From Periplaneta americana (lineage: Eukaryota; Arthropoda; Insecta; Blattodea; Blattidae), in the NCBI RefSeq assembly GCF_040183065.1, contig NC_091117.1, forward strand, positions 110,301,001-110,365,000: a stretch of 64,000 bases of DNA, in the 5' to 3' direction. Position 1 is the stretch's first letter; each line of letters begins with the position of its first letter. This document shows positions 41,538-53,500 of the stretch, piece after piece. The translations under genes and the position numbers were made by a program. The notes under the pieces are model-generated. The model saw only the letters and a list, made by a program, of their open reading frames with translations. It had not been told where the DNA came from and made no database searches.

Positions 41538-44500
41538 AAGGGAAACGGTTTGCTCATAGCCATGGACAGTAATTCTAGAAGCAGAATGTGGCATGACACT
41601 GTAACCAACCAACGTGGACAAAATCTGGAAGAATTTTTTATTTGTAACAACCTCTATGTTATGAATGAAAGTACCGATGCTGCAACTTTCCAATCCAGTA
41701 GAGGAAGTAGTCGCGTTGACTTAACAATAACTAATAACAAATTGCTTCGTTATTTTTCTGAGTGGCAGTGCGGGGAGGAAGAAAGTTGCTCGGACCACAA
41801 CATCATAAAATTCAGAATTGAAAGTTCTAACATTGGAGAATGCAAGACGAGCTACTTGGGAGTACGTTACATCACTAAGCAGGAGAATTGTAAGAAGTTT
41901 CAAACTAGTCTGGCCAACAATTTCATCTCTACCTTCAACTGCTCCAACCAACTAGAAGTAACGAAGCTCGACAAGGAATTACGAGAAAAAACTAAACAGT
42001 ACAACGCTGAAGCATTAATACAGGACTGTTTCTCGTGTATAACAGCAGCATGCAATACAGCTTTTAGAATCTCAAGAAGTAAAAAGCAAATAACAGGTAG
42101 AACTGTTCCATGGTAGTCCACAGAGCTACAAATACTACGGAAAAAAACAAATGCACTACGTCGAAGATACCAACGAACTCGGAACAATGAAGACCTAAGG
42201 AGCGAGCGGAAAACACAGTACATGGAAGGAAAAAGGTTATACCAATCCAGAATAGAGGAAGAAAAATTTAAATCCTGGCAAAAGCACTGCTCCTAAATTG
42301 AAGGGAACAATCCATGGGATACAATTTATAAAATCGCGTCTGGAAAAGCAAGAACCATGACCTGTCTCTCGACTCTTCAAACATCAGACGGAACCTTCAC
42401 CGATAATGCAGAAAGCACGATAAGTCATATGTTAGATGCTTTCGCCCCCAGGGACGAAGAGATCAACGATAGTGCAAGTCCTAAGCGAATTAGAGAGCTA
42501 ACAACGGAGGCCATACGTACTGAAGATGATAAACTCTTCACTCGTGAAGAAATTTTATATACGATAAAACAATTCAATCCTAAGAAAGCACCCGGGGAAG
42601 ATGGACTGACAAGCGAGATACTCCTTCAAGTTTTCAAAGCTTTTCCAGCATTTATGACTGAGATATACAATAAATGTCTCAAAGAAAGCTGTTTCCCACA
42701 ACAATGGAAGAAATCTAACATAGTGGCGATAATTAAACCTGGCAAAGAAGAGGTTAAGGACGTGTCAAAATATCGACCTATCAGCTTGCTAAACGTGGCG
42801 GGTAAAGTCCTAGACAAATTAATGATTAACAGAATCCTGCATCATGTGCATACTAATACTGCTGGTTTGAACAGGAATAAATATGGTTTCATGCCCCAAA
42901 AAGGAACAGTGGACGCATTGATGGCGGCTAAGGAGATCATTGAAGAAAACTTAAGTGAAAATAACTGTATTGCAGTAGTTAGCTTGGACGTCCGAGGAGC
43001 ATTTGATGCGGCTTGGTGGCCAGGCATTCTTTACAATCTTAGAGAATTGAAATGTCCTAAGAATCTCTTTAATCTTGCAAGAAGAAGTTATTTTAGCAAT
43101 AGAATTGCTGCTCTAGGGACTAATACTTTTAAAATAGAGAGACCTGTGACTATGGGATGTCCACAAAGTTCTTGCAGCGGTCCTGGGTTCTGGAATATAC
43201 TGTATAATTCGCTGCTCAATTTGGACTTCACTCATCGTACGAGGGTCATTGCTTTCGCGGACGACTTAATGGTTCTAACGCAAGGAAAAACCACTACGGA
43301 TGCAGAGAATTATGCCAACCTAGATTTGAAGAAAATTGAAAAATGGGCGAGAGAAAACAAAATGCACTTCAATGAAAAGAAGTCCAAAACATTATTAATA
43401 TCAAGGAAAAGATCAGGAACGACAAAACACTGAACATCTAATTAAACAATAAACGTCTGGAGCAAGTATCCGAACTAAAGTACTTGGGTATCTATCTCGA
43501 TACCAGATTTAATTTTGACAAACATGTAGATTACATTACAGAGAAATGCACTCCGATAATAAACATGCTAGCAAGAGTAGCTAAACTCAAATGGGGTCTA
43601 GAACATCGGGCACTAAAAACCATATACGTGGGTGCAATTGAACCAGTACTAACATATGGCGCACCGATATGGGAGAAGGCCTTAACAAAACAAAACAAGT
43701 TAAGGAAATATCAACGTGTTCAAAGACTAATGAACATAAAAATAGCGAAGGCATTTAGAACACTTTCATATGACGCCTCATGTGTAATAGCAGGAGTTCT
43801 TCCAATTCGTCTAGTCATAGAAGAAAAGGTCAGAATTTATAGAGCCACCCACAAAAACATGGAGTACGATGTACCTCTGGAAGTGATTCACTGGCCACAC
43901 CCAGCTGAAGAACCACTCATAAGAGCGCCTATGGAGGATACGGCAAACAAAATAGATATATACACGGATGGAAGTAAAATCGGAGGAAAAGTTGGAGCTG
44001 CTGCGGTCATAATCCAAAACGACATGGTCATCCACCGATCCAAATACAAACTGCATGAAAAATGTTCTAACAATCAGGCAGAACAAATAGCAATCTTGAA
44101 GGCACTACAACATATTGAGAATGTAGAAATAACAGAAGAAACAGAGAAAATTGTAGTAGTTAACACAGACAGCAAAGTGACACTGGACACTTTACAGAAC
44201 AAGAATAAACATAATCCAATAATTGAAAATATAAAGAGAGAATTGAAAAAATTGGAGAGACAGCAATGGACAGTTCTCTTTAGGTGGGTGAAGGCCCATG
44301 TCGGAATAGTAGGGAATGAGATAGCTGACCGTCTTGCCAAACAAGCCGCCATAGAAGATGAAGGGGAAATAGCATATAACAAAATACCGAGAGATACCAT
44401 AGTAACAGAAGAGAGAGAAAAGACCTTAAGAAAATGGCAAGAGCAGTGGGCTATCTCAACTAAGGGCGCAATAACGAAATCATTCTTCCCATCAATTAAA

Positions 44501-45021
44501 GATAGATTGAAGATAAATTTACCTGTCGGGGCAGAATTTACTTCTATTGTGACAGGTCACGGCTTCACAAGATCGTACCTTCACAGATTCAAGATTATTC
44601 CAACTCCAACGTGCCCTTGCAGACTAAAAGAAGAACAGACAGTCAACCATATAATATTAAGATGTGCCACACTGATAAAAGAAAGAAGAATCCTACGAGC
44701 TAGTATAATACGCACAGGTCAAACCTGGCCTCCACCTTTTGATCAGTTCACAACAGCATACCTCAAAAGCTTCAGAAAATTTATAAAATCCATAGAATTT
44801 GGCAAAATGTAACAGAATTGAAATTATAAATAATATTAACAATTATGGTAACCTAAAATATAAGAAATAAAATTAGGCAATACTTGTATCTATAAGAATT
44901 TCAAGATCGCAATCAAAATTGTAAATATCTTGTTCTCATAAATTATGTAACTAATTATTGTAATATTTTATGTAAGCATGTAGTATTACTCCAATGTAAT
45001 GGAGCATGCTGATAAAAAAAA
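41538..45021 (+). mobile_element. 5'-truncated R1/I-group non-LTR retrotransposon
   Basis: Begins within the endonuclease domain and ends after a 3' UTR of about 200 bp at an A-run (GCTGATAAAAAAAA, about 45008-45021). The 5' junction is approximate and I could not find a target duplication. Confidence 0.8.
41550..44812 (+). pseudogene. Non-LTR retrotransposon ORF2: endonuclease, RT and RNase H
   Basis: An ORF2 that would nick the target, reverse-transcribe the RNA and degrade the template. Endonuclease C-half (41550-42116): AMDSNSRSRMWHD, SSRVDLTITN and CSDHNIIKF. RT: PKKAPGEDGLTSEIL, YRPISLLNVAGKVLDK, motif A in VVSLDVRGAFDAAWW, MGCPQSSCSGPGFWN (an R1-like PQG block with G replaced by S), and FADDLMVL (about 43254). 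RNase H: IYTDGSKIGG, NNQAEQIAIL, NTDSKVTL and KAHVGIVGNEIADRLAKQAA. A C-terminal CPCRLKEEQTVNHIILRC finger-like motif follows. Two in-frame stops (about 42114 and 42294) separate endonuclease from RT, and a frameshift plus a stop near 43430-43440 separates RT from the rest. The truncated 5' end also makes it inactive. The R1 clade is my best guess; LOA or I clades with RNase H are alternatives. Confidence 0.88.
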
Positions 45022-45905
45022 TGTCCTTAACCTACAAAACACAGTAATAATCGTGATCTACTGCGAGCATATTATATCTTATCGAACATTCCATTTGATC
45101 TTTCTGCAACTAGAGAAAAAAATACGAGGAATTCAATCTCGATAGTCCCTTCCCTATAAAATAAAAACACATTGGTGGCTGCATATTCCTGTTTTTATCG
45201 TACGGTACTTGCAATACTAATGATTAAAGAGGTAATATTCACCTTCGACAAAGTTCCTTTTTATTAATTTTTTTTATTCGTGAACTTCGTTCTCAAAGTT
45301 CTCGTTTAGGTTCATGAATATTCAATTTACTCGTATCCATATCTGCATACTGCAGATTTCTCCATCCATCTCTTAAGGAGAATAGTTAAGTATTATACAA
45401 GTTGACGCTATTATTTATTGTAAATTAAATTAAATTATGAGGTAAGAAAATACTGAATTATATTAAATTATACTAGGTTACACATATAGAATAATTATAA
45501 ATATAATTTAGATACGCTCAGAAAACCAACAAGAGGGAGAACAATCAACTGTAGCATATGATATAATATAGCCCTACAACATGTTGTGCCGCATGAAACG
45601 CTCCTGCCATCTAACAGTAAAACTTCGCATAAGATATCGCTATTATAAGAACACGTAACTGTTACCTGGAAACCCAGGGTTCATGTGGCGGTTTAGTAAA
45701 AGAGAGGGTGTGAGTGCAAGACTCCGCTCTGTGTTTCTTTTGTTTTGTTTCTCTGTTGTTCTTTCTGTTTGTAAATCAAGTATTATAAATAATTTAGAAT
45801 AAAGATTTATATTCAAGAGGTAAATTAGATGCAAAGTAAACATCTTTTCTCTCGCAATGTGAACCAGGCGATGTCTGAAGGAGGACTTAAGAGAAAATTA
45901 AAATT
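45022..45905. other. Mostly non-coding; possible solo LTR-like segment
   Basis: 45660-45835 has GC-richer sequence followed by AATAAAG, like the end of an LTR or a 3' UTR. I cannot define termini. The rest is AT-rich. Confidence 0.25.
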
Positions 45906-45907
45906 AA

Positions 45908-46128
45908 ATTATGGTTTATTTAACGGCGCTCGCAACTGCAGAGGTTATATCATCGTCTCCCGTATGCCGGAACTTTATCTCACAGGAGTTCTTTTACATG
46001 CCAGTAAATCTACTGACATGAGCCTGTCACATTTAAACACACTTAAATGCCACCGACTTCGGCCGGGATCGAATCCGCAACCACGAGCATAGAAGCCCAG
46101 CGCTATACCAACTACGCTTTCGAGAGCA
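45908..46128 (-). repeat. tRNA-derived SINE (same family as 30402-30628)
   Basis: Minus strand: GTTGGTATAGCGCTGGGC, GCGGATTCGATCCCGG, GCATTTAAGTGTGTTTAAAT, and the tail GAGCGCCGTTAAATAAACC. Confidence 0.9.
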
Positions 46129-46129
46129 A

Positions 46130-46790
46130 CGACTTAAGAGAAATTCAGGCTACAGGAGATGGCTTATTTTTTGTGTCGAAGAAATTGCAACAATGGAAAT
46201 TAAATAATTCCCGTATTCATTCCAATTTGTATTCGGTGGGCTGCATTGTTCTTCTTCAAGGCGAAACAGCTTAGGACATCAGCTGTTGTAGTTTATGATA
46301 CGAACTGAGAAAAAGATAATGCTAACTATTGAATTATACAGTTTTATGTTTGTTATTAAGTTAAAGTAGGACATCTCTATTGCGTTTTGTATGCACCATT
46401 TACTCATTAATCTGTGTGTTTGTGAAGAGTGGTTGGATTTTAACCATAGGTGAGGAGGGAGAAATCTACAAAATAGGTTGTGCAAAGCACGTACGGTCAA
46501 AAGATCCGTGTTCTGGATTTAAGGACAAATTTTGATAATGTACGGTAATGCATTTGTATGTATAATTTCTGAATAAGTCCACATCTATCTGTATATCTAT
46601 AAATCTCTAAAAACTGATATGATATCCGGAAACCATTTTTTTTTTTAAATTTAGAGTGGGAACCTCCCACTACATTATTGGTTCTACGACCGCCTTGCAA
46701 CGTTATTTCCTAGCCATTCCACATAGAAGGTGGGAATCTTGACAGTGTACCTCTCCGAAAAGAGTGTAGAATAATTGACTCTGTATATAC
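46130..46790. other. Unassigned AT-rich stretch
   Basis: No recognised feature. Confidence 0.4.
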
Positions 46791-46795
46791 CATAT

Positions 46796-46995
46796 AGGCC
46801 TATTGGACATTTTGACTTTTGGACATTTCTGTATATTGAACATTTGGGTTTGTTGGCATTTCTATGTATGGACATTTTGACTTGTGGATATTTCTATATA
46901 TTGAACATTTTGACTTACGGACATTTCTGCTTATCGAACATTTTGACTAGTGGCCTTATTAGATTGTACATTTTAGTTGTGGACATTATTTAGTG
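46796..46995 (+). repeat. Degenerate minisatellite, period about 36 bp
   Basis: GGACATTTTGACTTNTGGA and CATTTCTATATATTGAAC alternate about four to five times. The open frame across it is a by-product. Confidence 0.8.
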
Positions 46996-46999
46996 AACG

Positions 47000-49330
47000 T
47001 TCTGTATGAATATTACACATTGTGCTGTTGACGAATCGACTTGGAATGACAAATCCAGTTATTATAGCAATATGTTATTTCCTGAACTTCAGAAACCAGG
47101 CCAGAGACGAATAATGAATGCAAGGTAAAAGTTCCAAGAGCAATAGGATATAAACGATTAAAGAATCAATTCAGACGTGAAGGAAGAAAAATAATTTTAA
47201 AATAAATCAAGTATCACTTTGAATTCAAAGTAGAAAAAGAAAGAGTGAGATGACTATGCAAGTAGTTATGAAATTGGAAGAGTCGTGAAAATAGCAAGAG
47301 ATAAGTTTCCAATTGGAAAAATAGGCATATGTTAGAACAAAAGGAAGGCGGGAAACGGACACAGGGACAGTGTATTGAGAAAACAGACAAAATGTCTGTA
47401 TTGGAAGAAAGAATAAGTCTGTTTTATCTAAGAGATAATTTTTTCAATGTCTTGAAGGTCTCTATGTGGTTTTCCTGTAGGCTTATATTTAATTATTTTT
47501 GTCATTCTGTCACCAGTCATTTTTAGATTATGCACGTACAATTTATGTCTGAGCTTACTACCTAAGTTAACATATGTTCAAAATATCAGATGTCTCTGTT
47601 AATCACTCAGAAGTTACTCACAGTAACCTAATTTCAGCTATTTTATTATTGTTTTATCTGGGAAAGTATCTTTTCTCAAATATTCTAAATATTTCTCTTG
47701 TAGTTCCAAAGAATTTTTGTGCATTTTCTGTACTAATTTACCAAGTTCCTTCCCCACTGGATTCTGACATCTCACTTGTCATACTGAGAGAGACATAATA
47801 TATATCACTTCACGCTGTCATTTTCAGGTAGGTCTGGGAGTTTGTGATTCCAATCTTATATTTCATCTCTACTCGTCTTATTTTTGTTTACCGGTAATGC
47901 TAGATCTGAAACACAAATTGCTTGCTTACTGTTGGCAATGTTTCCCTATATTCTTCATAGTAAGCATGGAACAATGTCGACAAATTATCATTTTTATATA
48001 AAAATTTCCTTTCACTGTGAGTGAAAGACTCACAACACTCAACTTGAACAATCAAGGTCTTCAGAAGAAATTAAATTACTATTGTCAGTTATCTTCCTCT
48101 TATTTCGAACATGTCGTCGTTAAACTCTTCTGTTGTCCATTATCACGCTGATTTTATTTATCACGCTGTCTACATATTCGGCTACGTAATAATGTACAAG
48201 TTTAATGTTATGTATTTTCTAAATCTCAAACAAGTTGCGAAATGTTTTATTTCCTTGATCTGTTCTTCTCTCTGTACACAATATGCCGTACTATTGCCTT
48301 AGAGCACTCCTATTTGAAAAACGTGTGAATGTTACTTATTCTCTTAATTGCATTGAAATGTCATGCATTTGTCAAAATACAATGTCGCCAACACAAAATT
48401 TGAAATAAAATTTTTCAATGTAGCCTACTGTGTAGCACTAACTTACCGGTACTGAACTGTCATAAATCTTAGAGAGTCGGGTTGAATTAGTGCAAGTTTC
48501 TTTCGTTAACAAATGAGACACCGATCACACCACAATTCCAAGAACTCATATATTTACACATTGCATTTCACTCGAATAGGAGAAGAAACATACACAAATT
48601 CAAGAAAAAAATTGTCGTGAGAGGCTTGACTGCGATAAGATTCGTAGGTCGTGACCTACGTGTCAGGTATTGGGAATTCTAAGAATTATACCAAGCTTGC
48701 AAGTAGGCATACTAATATTCTATTTAGTTTGCTTAACAGCTGTTCTTGTCTCACGCTCGCTTTCTTAAAATATGTCCAAAGTTTTCGGTCGAATTTGTTC
48801 ATGGGAAAATGGTAAATGAGCTTTCTCTTTATAAATTTTCTATTAATCTTTTCAAAGAATGATTAAGTTATCTTTCGTAGCAGTGGCAGCTCTTGCAAGA
48901 AATTAGATATAAGTCGCACTATTTTTAAGTAGCCAACTAAAGGAGTAAAAGGAAGCAGAAAATATTATAAATATAATTCTCATTCAGTGCCAAAAAATGA
49001 AATCAATACGTCGGCAGAATTTATCAATCACTTTGGAGTATAATCTATCTATGTTGAAAACCACACTCTTTTCAATAGACAGCATCGCAAGTTAATAAGG
49101 TCGTTTAGGATCATCTCGACACGCTAAGAAAAAATGTTAATTTTGGGACCAATTTATGCAAATGTTATTCTAATTTTTTTCCCTAATATGTTTTCCGTAC
49201 ATTTCACATATCTGAGGCCAATAATATCATTTTATATCACTGTAGGCCTATTAAAAATATAAATTGATGCGGAAATGTGGACTTTTCCCATAATGGGGGA
49301 GATTTCGACTTAATGTAACAAATATAGGAA
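47000..49330. other. Long unassigned non-coding stretch
   Basis: About 2.3 kb of AT-rich sequence. I see no gene, SINE or element end. Confidence 0.4.
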
Positions 49331-49349
49331 ACACTTTAAAACTCAACAA

Positions 49350-49740
49350 TTACAACACAAATTTTGCTCCTGAAATATAAATATTTTATAATACTCTTAC
49401 TAATGTTGGTCACATTTGAATTTTTCATCGGAACCATCTTCAACACATGCCTCGTAAAACCAGTTTTGGCATTCTCCAACACAATGAACACGAAGTTATT
49501 TAGCATTGTCATTGTAGTAATACCCACTACACACGGCACTATAGGTTTTTTTTAATTGTTCAGATTGTTTGGTGAACTAGCACCCTTTGCCTACTCGTCG
49601 AGAATTAGATTGCTTCCTTCTGAGAGAAAACCGCATGTCTGTTTGCTGCTTAGTCTCCTTCAGCTGTTTTCTATAGTCGTCAGACTTTATTACATCTGAG
49701 TCTTGTAGTTTTCTTACTCTTTTGCCACCAGATAGAAGTG
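49350..49740 (-). pseudogene. Coding-like minus-strand patches, unknown family
   Basis: Two minus-strand runs look coding by composition. One, near 49735-49600, contains KLQDSDVIKSDDYRKQLKET and then RFSLRRKQSNSRRVG. The other, near 49490-49410, contains VLENAKTGFTRHVLKMVP. They may be remnants of the N-terminal part of the family seen at 312-1336, but the match is weak and I do not name a function. No splice sites or start are convincing. Confidence 0.22.
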
Positions 49741-51040
49741 TTAACAACAGAACTGGCTACAGTTCTTCAAAGGAAGTATCAGTAGATGAGGAATTAGGCA
49801 AGCCTAAATGTCCTTGTGCAGATGATGTCTATGGTGTTCTTGGGGGGAGTGGTAATGTCTTCCCCAGCGCGAAATTCAATTTTCGGCTAGAACGAGATCG
49901 TTCTCAAACATGTTATCCTGCAGTACGTCAGGATGTCAATTATTCTCTTACGTCATTAATAGTGTTAATCCATACAGCTTTCAGAATCAAGTCGAAGAAT
50001 ATGACGAACTAATTGATCTTTAGTGTTTGTATCGAAAGTTGTGCCTTTTTCTTATTGGTCTGATAACAATGAAAATAATTAAAATATAAAACTTAATTAA
50101 GACTGGTTCAATGGAAGATGAGTAGTTTCATACATGCAGGCAGACACACAGAGGAGAAAAACAGATAGACTGACAAAATAGCACTAAAAAGTTTGCGAAC
50201 TCTCTTAAGCCCAAAAGCACAAAAATGTTGATAGAGACAGTCCCCAGGTATCTAAGAAGGACCACAAGCGAAATCAGAGAGAACTCAACACATGTCGAGG
50301 TCTCCCCAAAACGCAGTGTCGAAATCTCCTCTAGTTATACCTTCATTCAAAAGATGAAAGCACACTCGAAACAAAGATAATTTTTTAGAGTAATCACTTT
50401 GCTGCCATTACTAACCTGTAAAATATATATACAGGATAATAATTTAAGCACCTATTAACATCACGCACATCCAGTCAAAGTACAATAAACTAAAGATGGT
50501 ATATTATATTTCATAACCGAAAAGAAAGGAGTAACTCACATTTACTGCTTTTATTGGCTTCTGTGAATGTAAAACACAAGCTGAAGCTACGAGATTCACT
50601 GACACAGAGATTACAAACACAGTCAAACACACAGCTTATGTAGTTCTTACTTTTTTCGCTAGGAACAATGCTCGCAATGGCTAATTTTCTTAAAAGCGTC
50701 GATATTTCCCAAATGTCGAGATCTCCCAAAATACCCTATATATTAAGATATGCAAGATTTGTCACGCTTCCTTCAATCCAAGCATCACTACTGTTTCAAA
50801 AATGTAAGAGGGGGGGGGGGAAGAAGAGCATTCCGAACTCTACATCTACACACCCAACTGCTTTTGTATATTTTTCTATTATTTTTCTTACATTATGTAC
50901 TTTTGCACCTTTTCTTCCAGAATTCTAACAGAAAAAGACCTCTTTCATAGGTTTCCCACTATGTTTTACATGTTATAATAAGCACATGACAACACGCCCA
51001 TAAACTTCGCACCTCTCACCTCACAACTCAATACCCTACT
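49741..51040. other. Unassigned stretch
   Basis: A 96-residue open frame on the plus strand (49722-50012, no ATG start) has no recognisable motif and is not supported. The rest is AT-rich, with a poly-G run at 50811-50820. Confidence 0.35.
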
Positions 51041-51044
51041 GAAC

Positions 51045-51240
51045 AGTTGTTTAGTCAACTGTCCGAAGACAGGTCTGAACCTCACAAGTGATACGAAGAA
51101 GGCAACACTTTTGAGGCAACTAGGCCAGGAGATAATGGGGTAGGATGGCTAATTCCTTTCCCCCTCCATTGCATACATCGCCTACTAGCTACATATTACA
51201 TTAGTCAGACTTAAGATGCATGTAAACAATTACTGAACAG
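51045..51240 (+). repeat. Dispersed repeat R, copy 2
   Basis: Starts GTTGTTTAGTCAACTGTCCG, runs through GAGGCAACTAGGCCAGGAGA and CCTCCATTGC to about GATGCAT. It is longer than copy 1 and closest to copy 3. Confidence 0.85.
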
Positions 51241-51574
51241 TGTTACCACGTTTTTCAGACGGAAATTCCTACAGTTGTTAAAAATAAATCCCTAAGTGCG
51301 TTGGGTAAATCAATTATCAATGGCGCTATTATTAATTAGGCCTATACAAGAAGATGATAAATAAAACATGTTTGTACTTAGAGTTAAAATTGATATTGAA
51401 TTTCCTTGTCATCTTCTTCACCCACTAATAAGTCCAATAATTTCGTTTTTCCTTTTGTCCCTTTTACAAATATTTTGATTAAATAATTTAAACAGTTGTG
51501 CTACAGGATAGTCCCATGTTGCGTGTGTCTAGTTTTATGTACACAAGTATGATGAAATAATGCCTTCAACGGTT

Positions 51575-51760
51575 GAGCTGTTTGGACTTTTCCCATTGCT
51601 AATTTTCAAAATTGTAGCACAACGTTTCGAAGAGTGGTTCTCCCTTCGTCGTCAGGTGAAAACCTACTGTGGAGATCGTTACAAACAGCTAGCCTGTCTG
51701 ACTGATCGACGACCGTCAGGTCGGAGCGAAATATAAAGATGGAACACACGATGTCATAAG
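51575..51760. other. Possible Penelope-like or other retroelement terminal fragment
   Basis: GCACAACGTTTCGAAGAGTG, then CTTCGTCGTCAGGTGAAAAC, resembles the conserved CAACGTTTCG...CTTCGTCAGG signature that I recall from Penelope-like elements. No coding part is present. Confidence 0.2.
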
Positions 51761-51780
51761 CTGTTGTAACGTGAACAAAA

Positions 51781-51873
51781 CTAAACTAATTATATGGAAC
51801 AATAACAACAACTGTTCATTTAGTGTCTATTATTCCTTTTCGTTGTTGTTATTGTTCCATATAATTAGTTTAG
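51781..51873. repeat. Perfect 32-bp inverted repeat with 29-bp loop
   Basis: CTAAACTAATTATATGGAAC... at 51781-51812 is exactly complementary to 51842-51873. It is a strong hairpin in DNA or RNA and is not followed by a T-run. Confidence 0.95.
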
Positions 51874-51879
51874 CTACAA

Positions 51880-52320
51880 TGACGTAATTCTTCTTTTTAT
51901 TCTTCTTTTCATTCTATATAGTTCCCTATCATAGTAACTGATTAGGACGTTTCTCAATTGTTATTTTATCTACAAATTCTCAATAATTTCTGTTCTAACA
52001 ACATGCAAAGTACAATTATTAATTTATTTTCTCTTAAGATATACGATTCAAAATACCAAAATACACGACTGTTATAAGAACTCAACATGCCCATATGGAT
52101 AACTAAAATTGCTGTTGCTCGTTTAGATAAATTTCATGCCTGCATGTTATGTTCTACATAACGATCTTGTAACTTAAATGACTATAATAGAATCAGCTAG
52201 TGACTATTCTTGTTTACTCCCATCGACGTTGTTTTTAGTGGTATTACGTTATGAATTGTTCATTTACTTAACATTGGCCACTCTAACACTTTACTCAGTT
52301 ATTTTTACACAAATTACCAC
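51880..52320. other. Unassigned AT-rich spacer
   Basis: No recognised feature. Confidence 0.4.
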
Positions 52321-52322
52321 TA

Positions 52323-52515
52323 GTTGTTGTTTAGTCAATTATCCAAAGGCAGGTCTGAACCTCACAAGTGATACCAAAGAGCACCACTTATGAGGCAACT
52401 AGACCAGGAGATAATAGGGTAGAGTGGCCAGTTCCTTTCCTCCCTCCATTCTCCTCTGCCGATTAGCTACATGTTACACTAATCAGACTTCAGATGCATA
52501 CTGGTACAAACAATT
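52323..52515 (+). repeat. Dispersed repeat R, copy 3
   Basis: GTTGTTTAGTCAATTATCC, then CAGGTCTGAACCTCACAAGT, then GAGGCAACTAGACCAGGAGA. Closely parallel to copy 2 over about 190 bp. Confidence 0.85.
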
Positions 52516-52916
52516 GTTCTTCCTATGACACTTATCGTCAAGTGAGATGTACTGCCTGATAATAGAGGTATCTATCAGCCAGAACCTCAATCAGAGCATA
52601 TTGCCACTAGTATACTATAACAATTCAAAATAAAGATTTACGATTAGGCCTATTTGCAAATCAATGACTTTCAGTGATTGTGTATTTGAGAGGCAGCAGC
52701 TTGCATAAGAAGGGAGGTTTCGGCATGTCTAAGAAGCAGAAAAGGGAATGGAAATCAACCTTGTGAAGATGATATTGATGTGGAATCACATAATGAAAGA
52801 CTCGTAATCCTGAAATCCAGCAGATTACGTAAAAGAAAAAGATTTTTATTACTGGAATATCATCAAGTAAATGGCAGAACTAATATACTGTAACTATCTG
52901 ATGAAGAATAAATTCT

Positions 52917-53213
52917 GTTTGACTGACTGATTGACTGACTGATTTGTTGGCTGACTGACTGATTGACGGACTAATTTATTGACTGATTGATTGATTGACT
53001 GATTGACAGACTGAGTGATTGACAGACTGAATGAGCGACTGATTGATTGACTGACGGATTGATTGACTAACGGATTGATTGACTGACTAATTTATTGACT
53101 GAGTGACTGACTGATTCACTGATTGATTGATTGATTGATTGACTGATTTATTGACTGATTGACGGATTGATTAACTGACTGATTGATTAACTAACTGATT
53201 GACTGACTGACTT
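52917..53213 (+). repeat. Degenerate (GACT/GATT)n repeat
   Basis: About 300 bp of four-base units alternating GACT, GATT and variants (GACG, AATT, GAGT). Confidence 0.95.
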
Positions 53214-53500
53214 TAATGAGTATTATATGTTCCAGTTACAATTCCGTGTTAATATTTATTAAAAAGGTAGATAATTGGGAGATTAAAAGCAAAATATTTA
53301 TCTTATAGATTTGCTTCTTAAACAGAAACAATTGACAGTTGCTTAGCTTAACTATGCTAATTATCTTTAAACAGAAGACCTTGTCGATGCACGAACCGTG
53401 AGTGTCGTAAACTCCGTTGTGAAAGCGAGCCTCAAACCAAAGCTACGCGCATGAAAAAGGAAGACGGCGTTCTCGCTTCTGAATAGGCTACATTTCTATA

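Noticed and set aside
49722-50012. 96-codon plus-strand frame
   Set aside because: No ATG at its start, no motif, and nothing similar nearby.
53390-53470. Possible host exon upstream of mariner copy 2
   Set aside because: Locally GC-richer, but no frame or motif is convincing.
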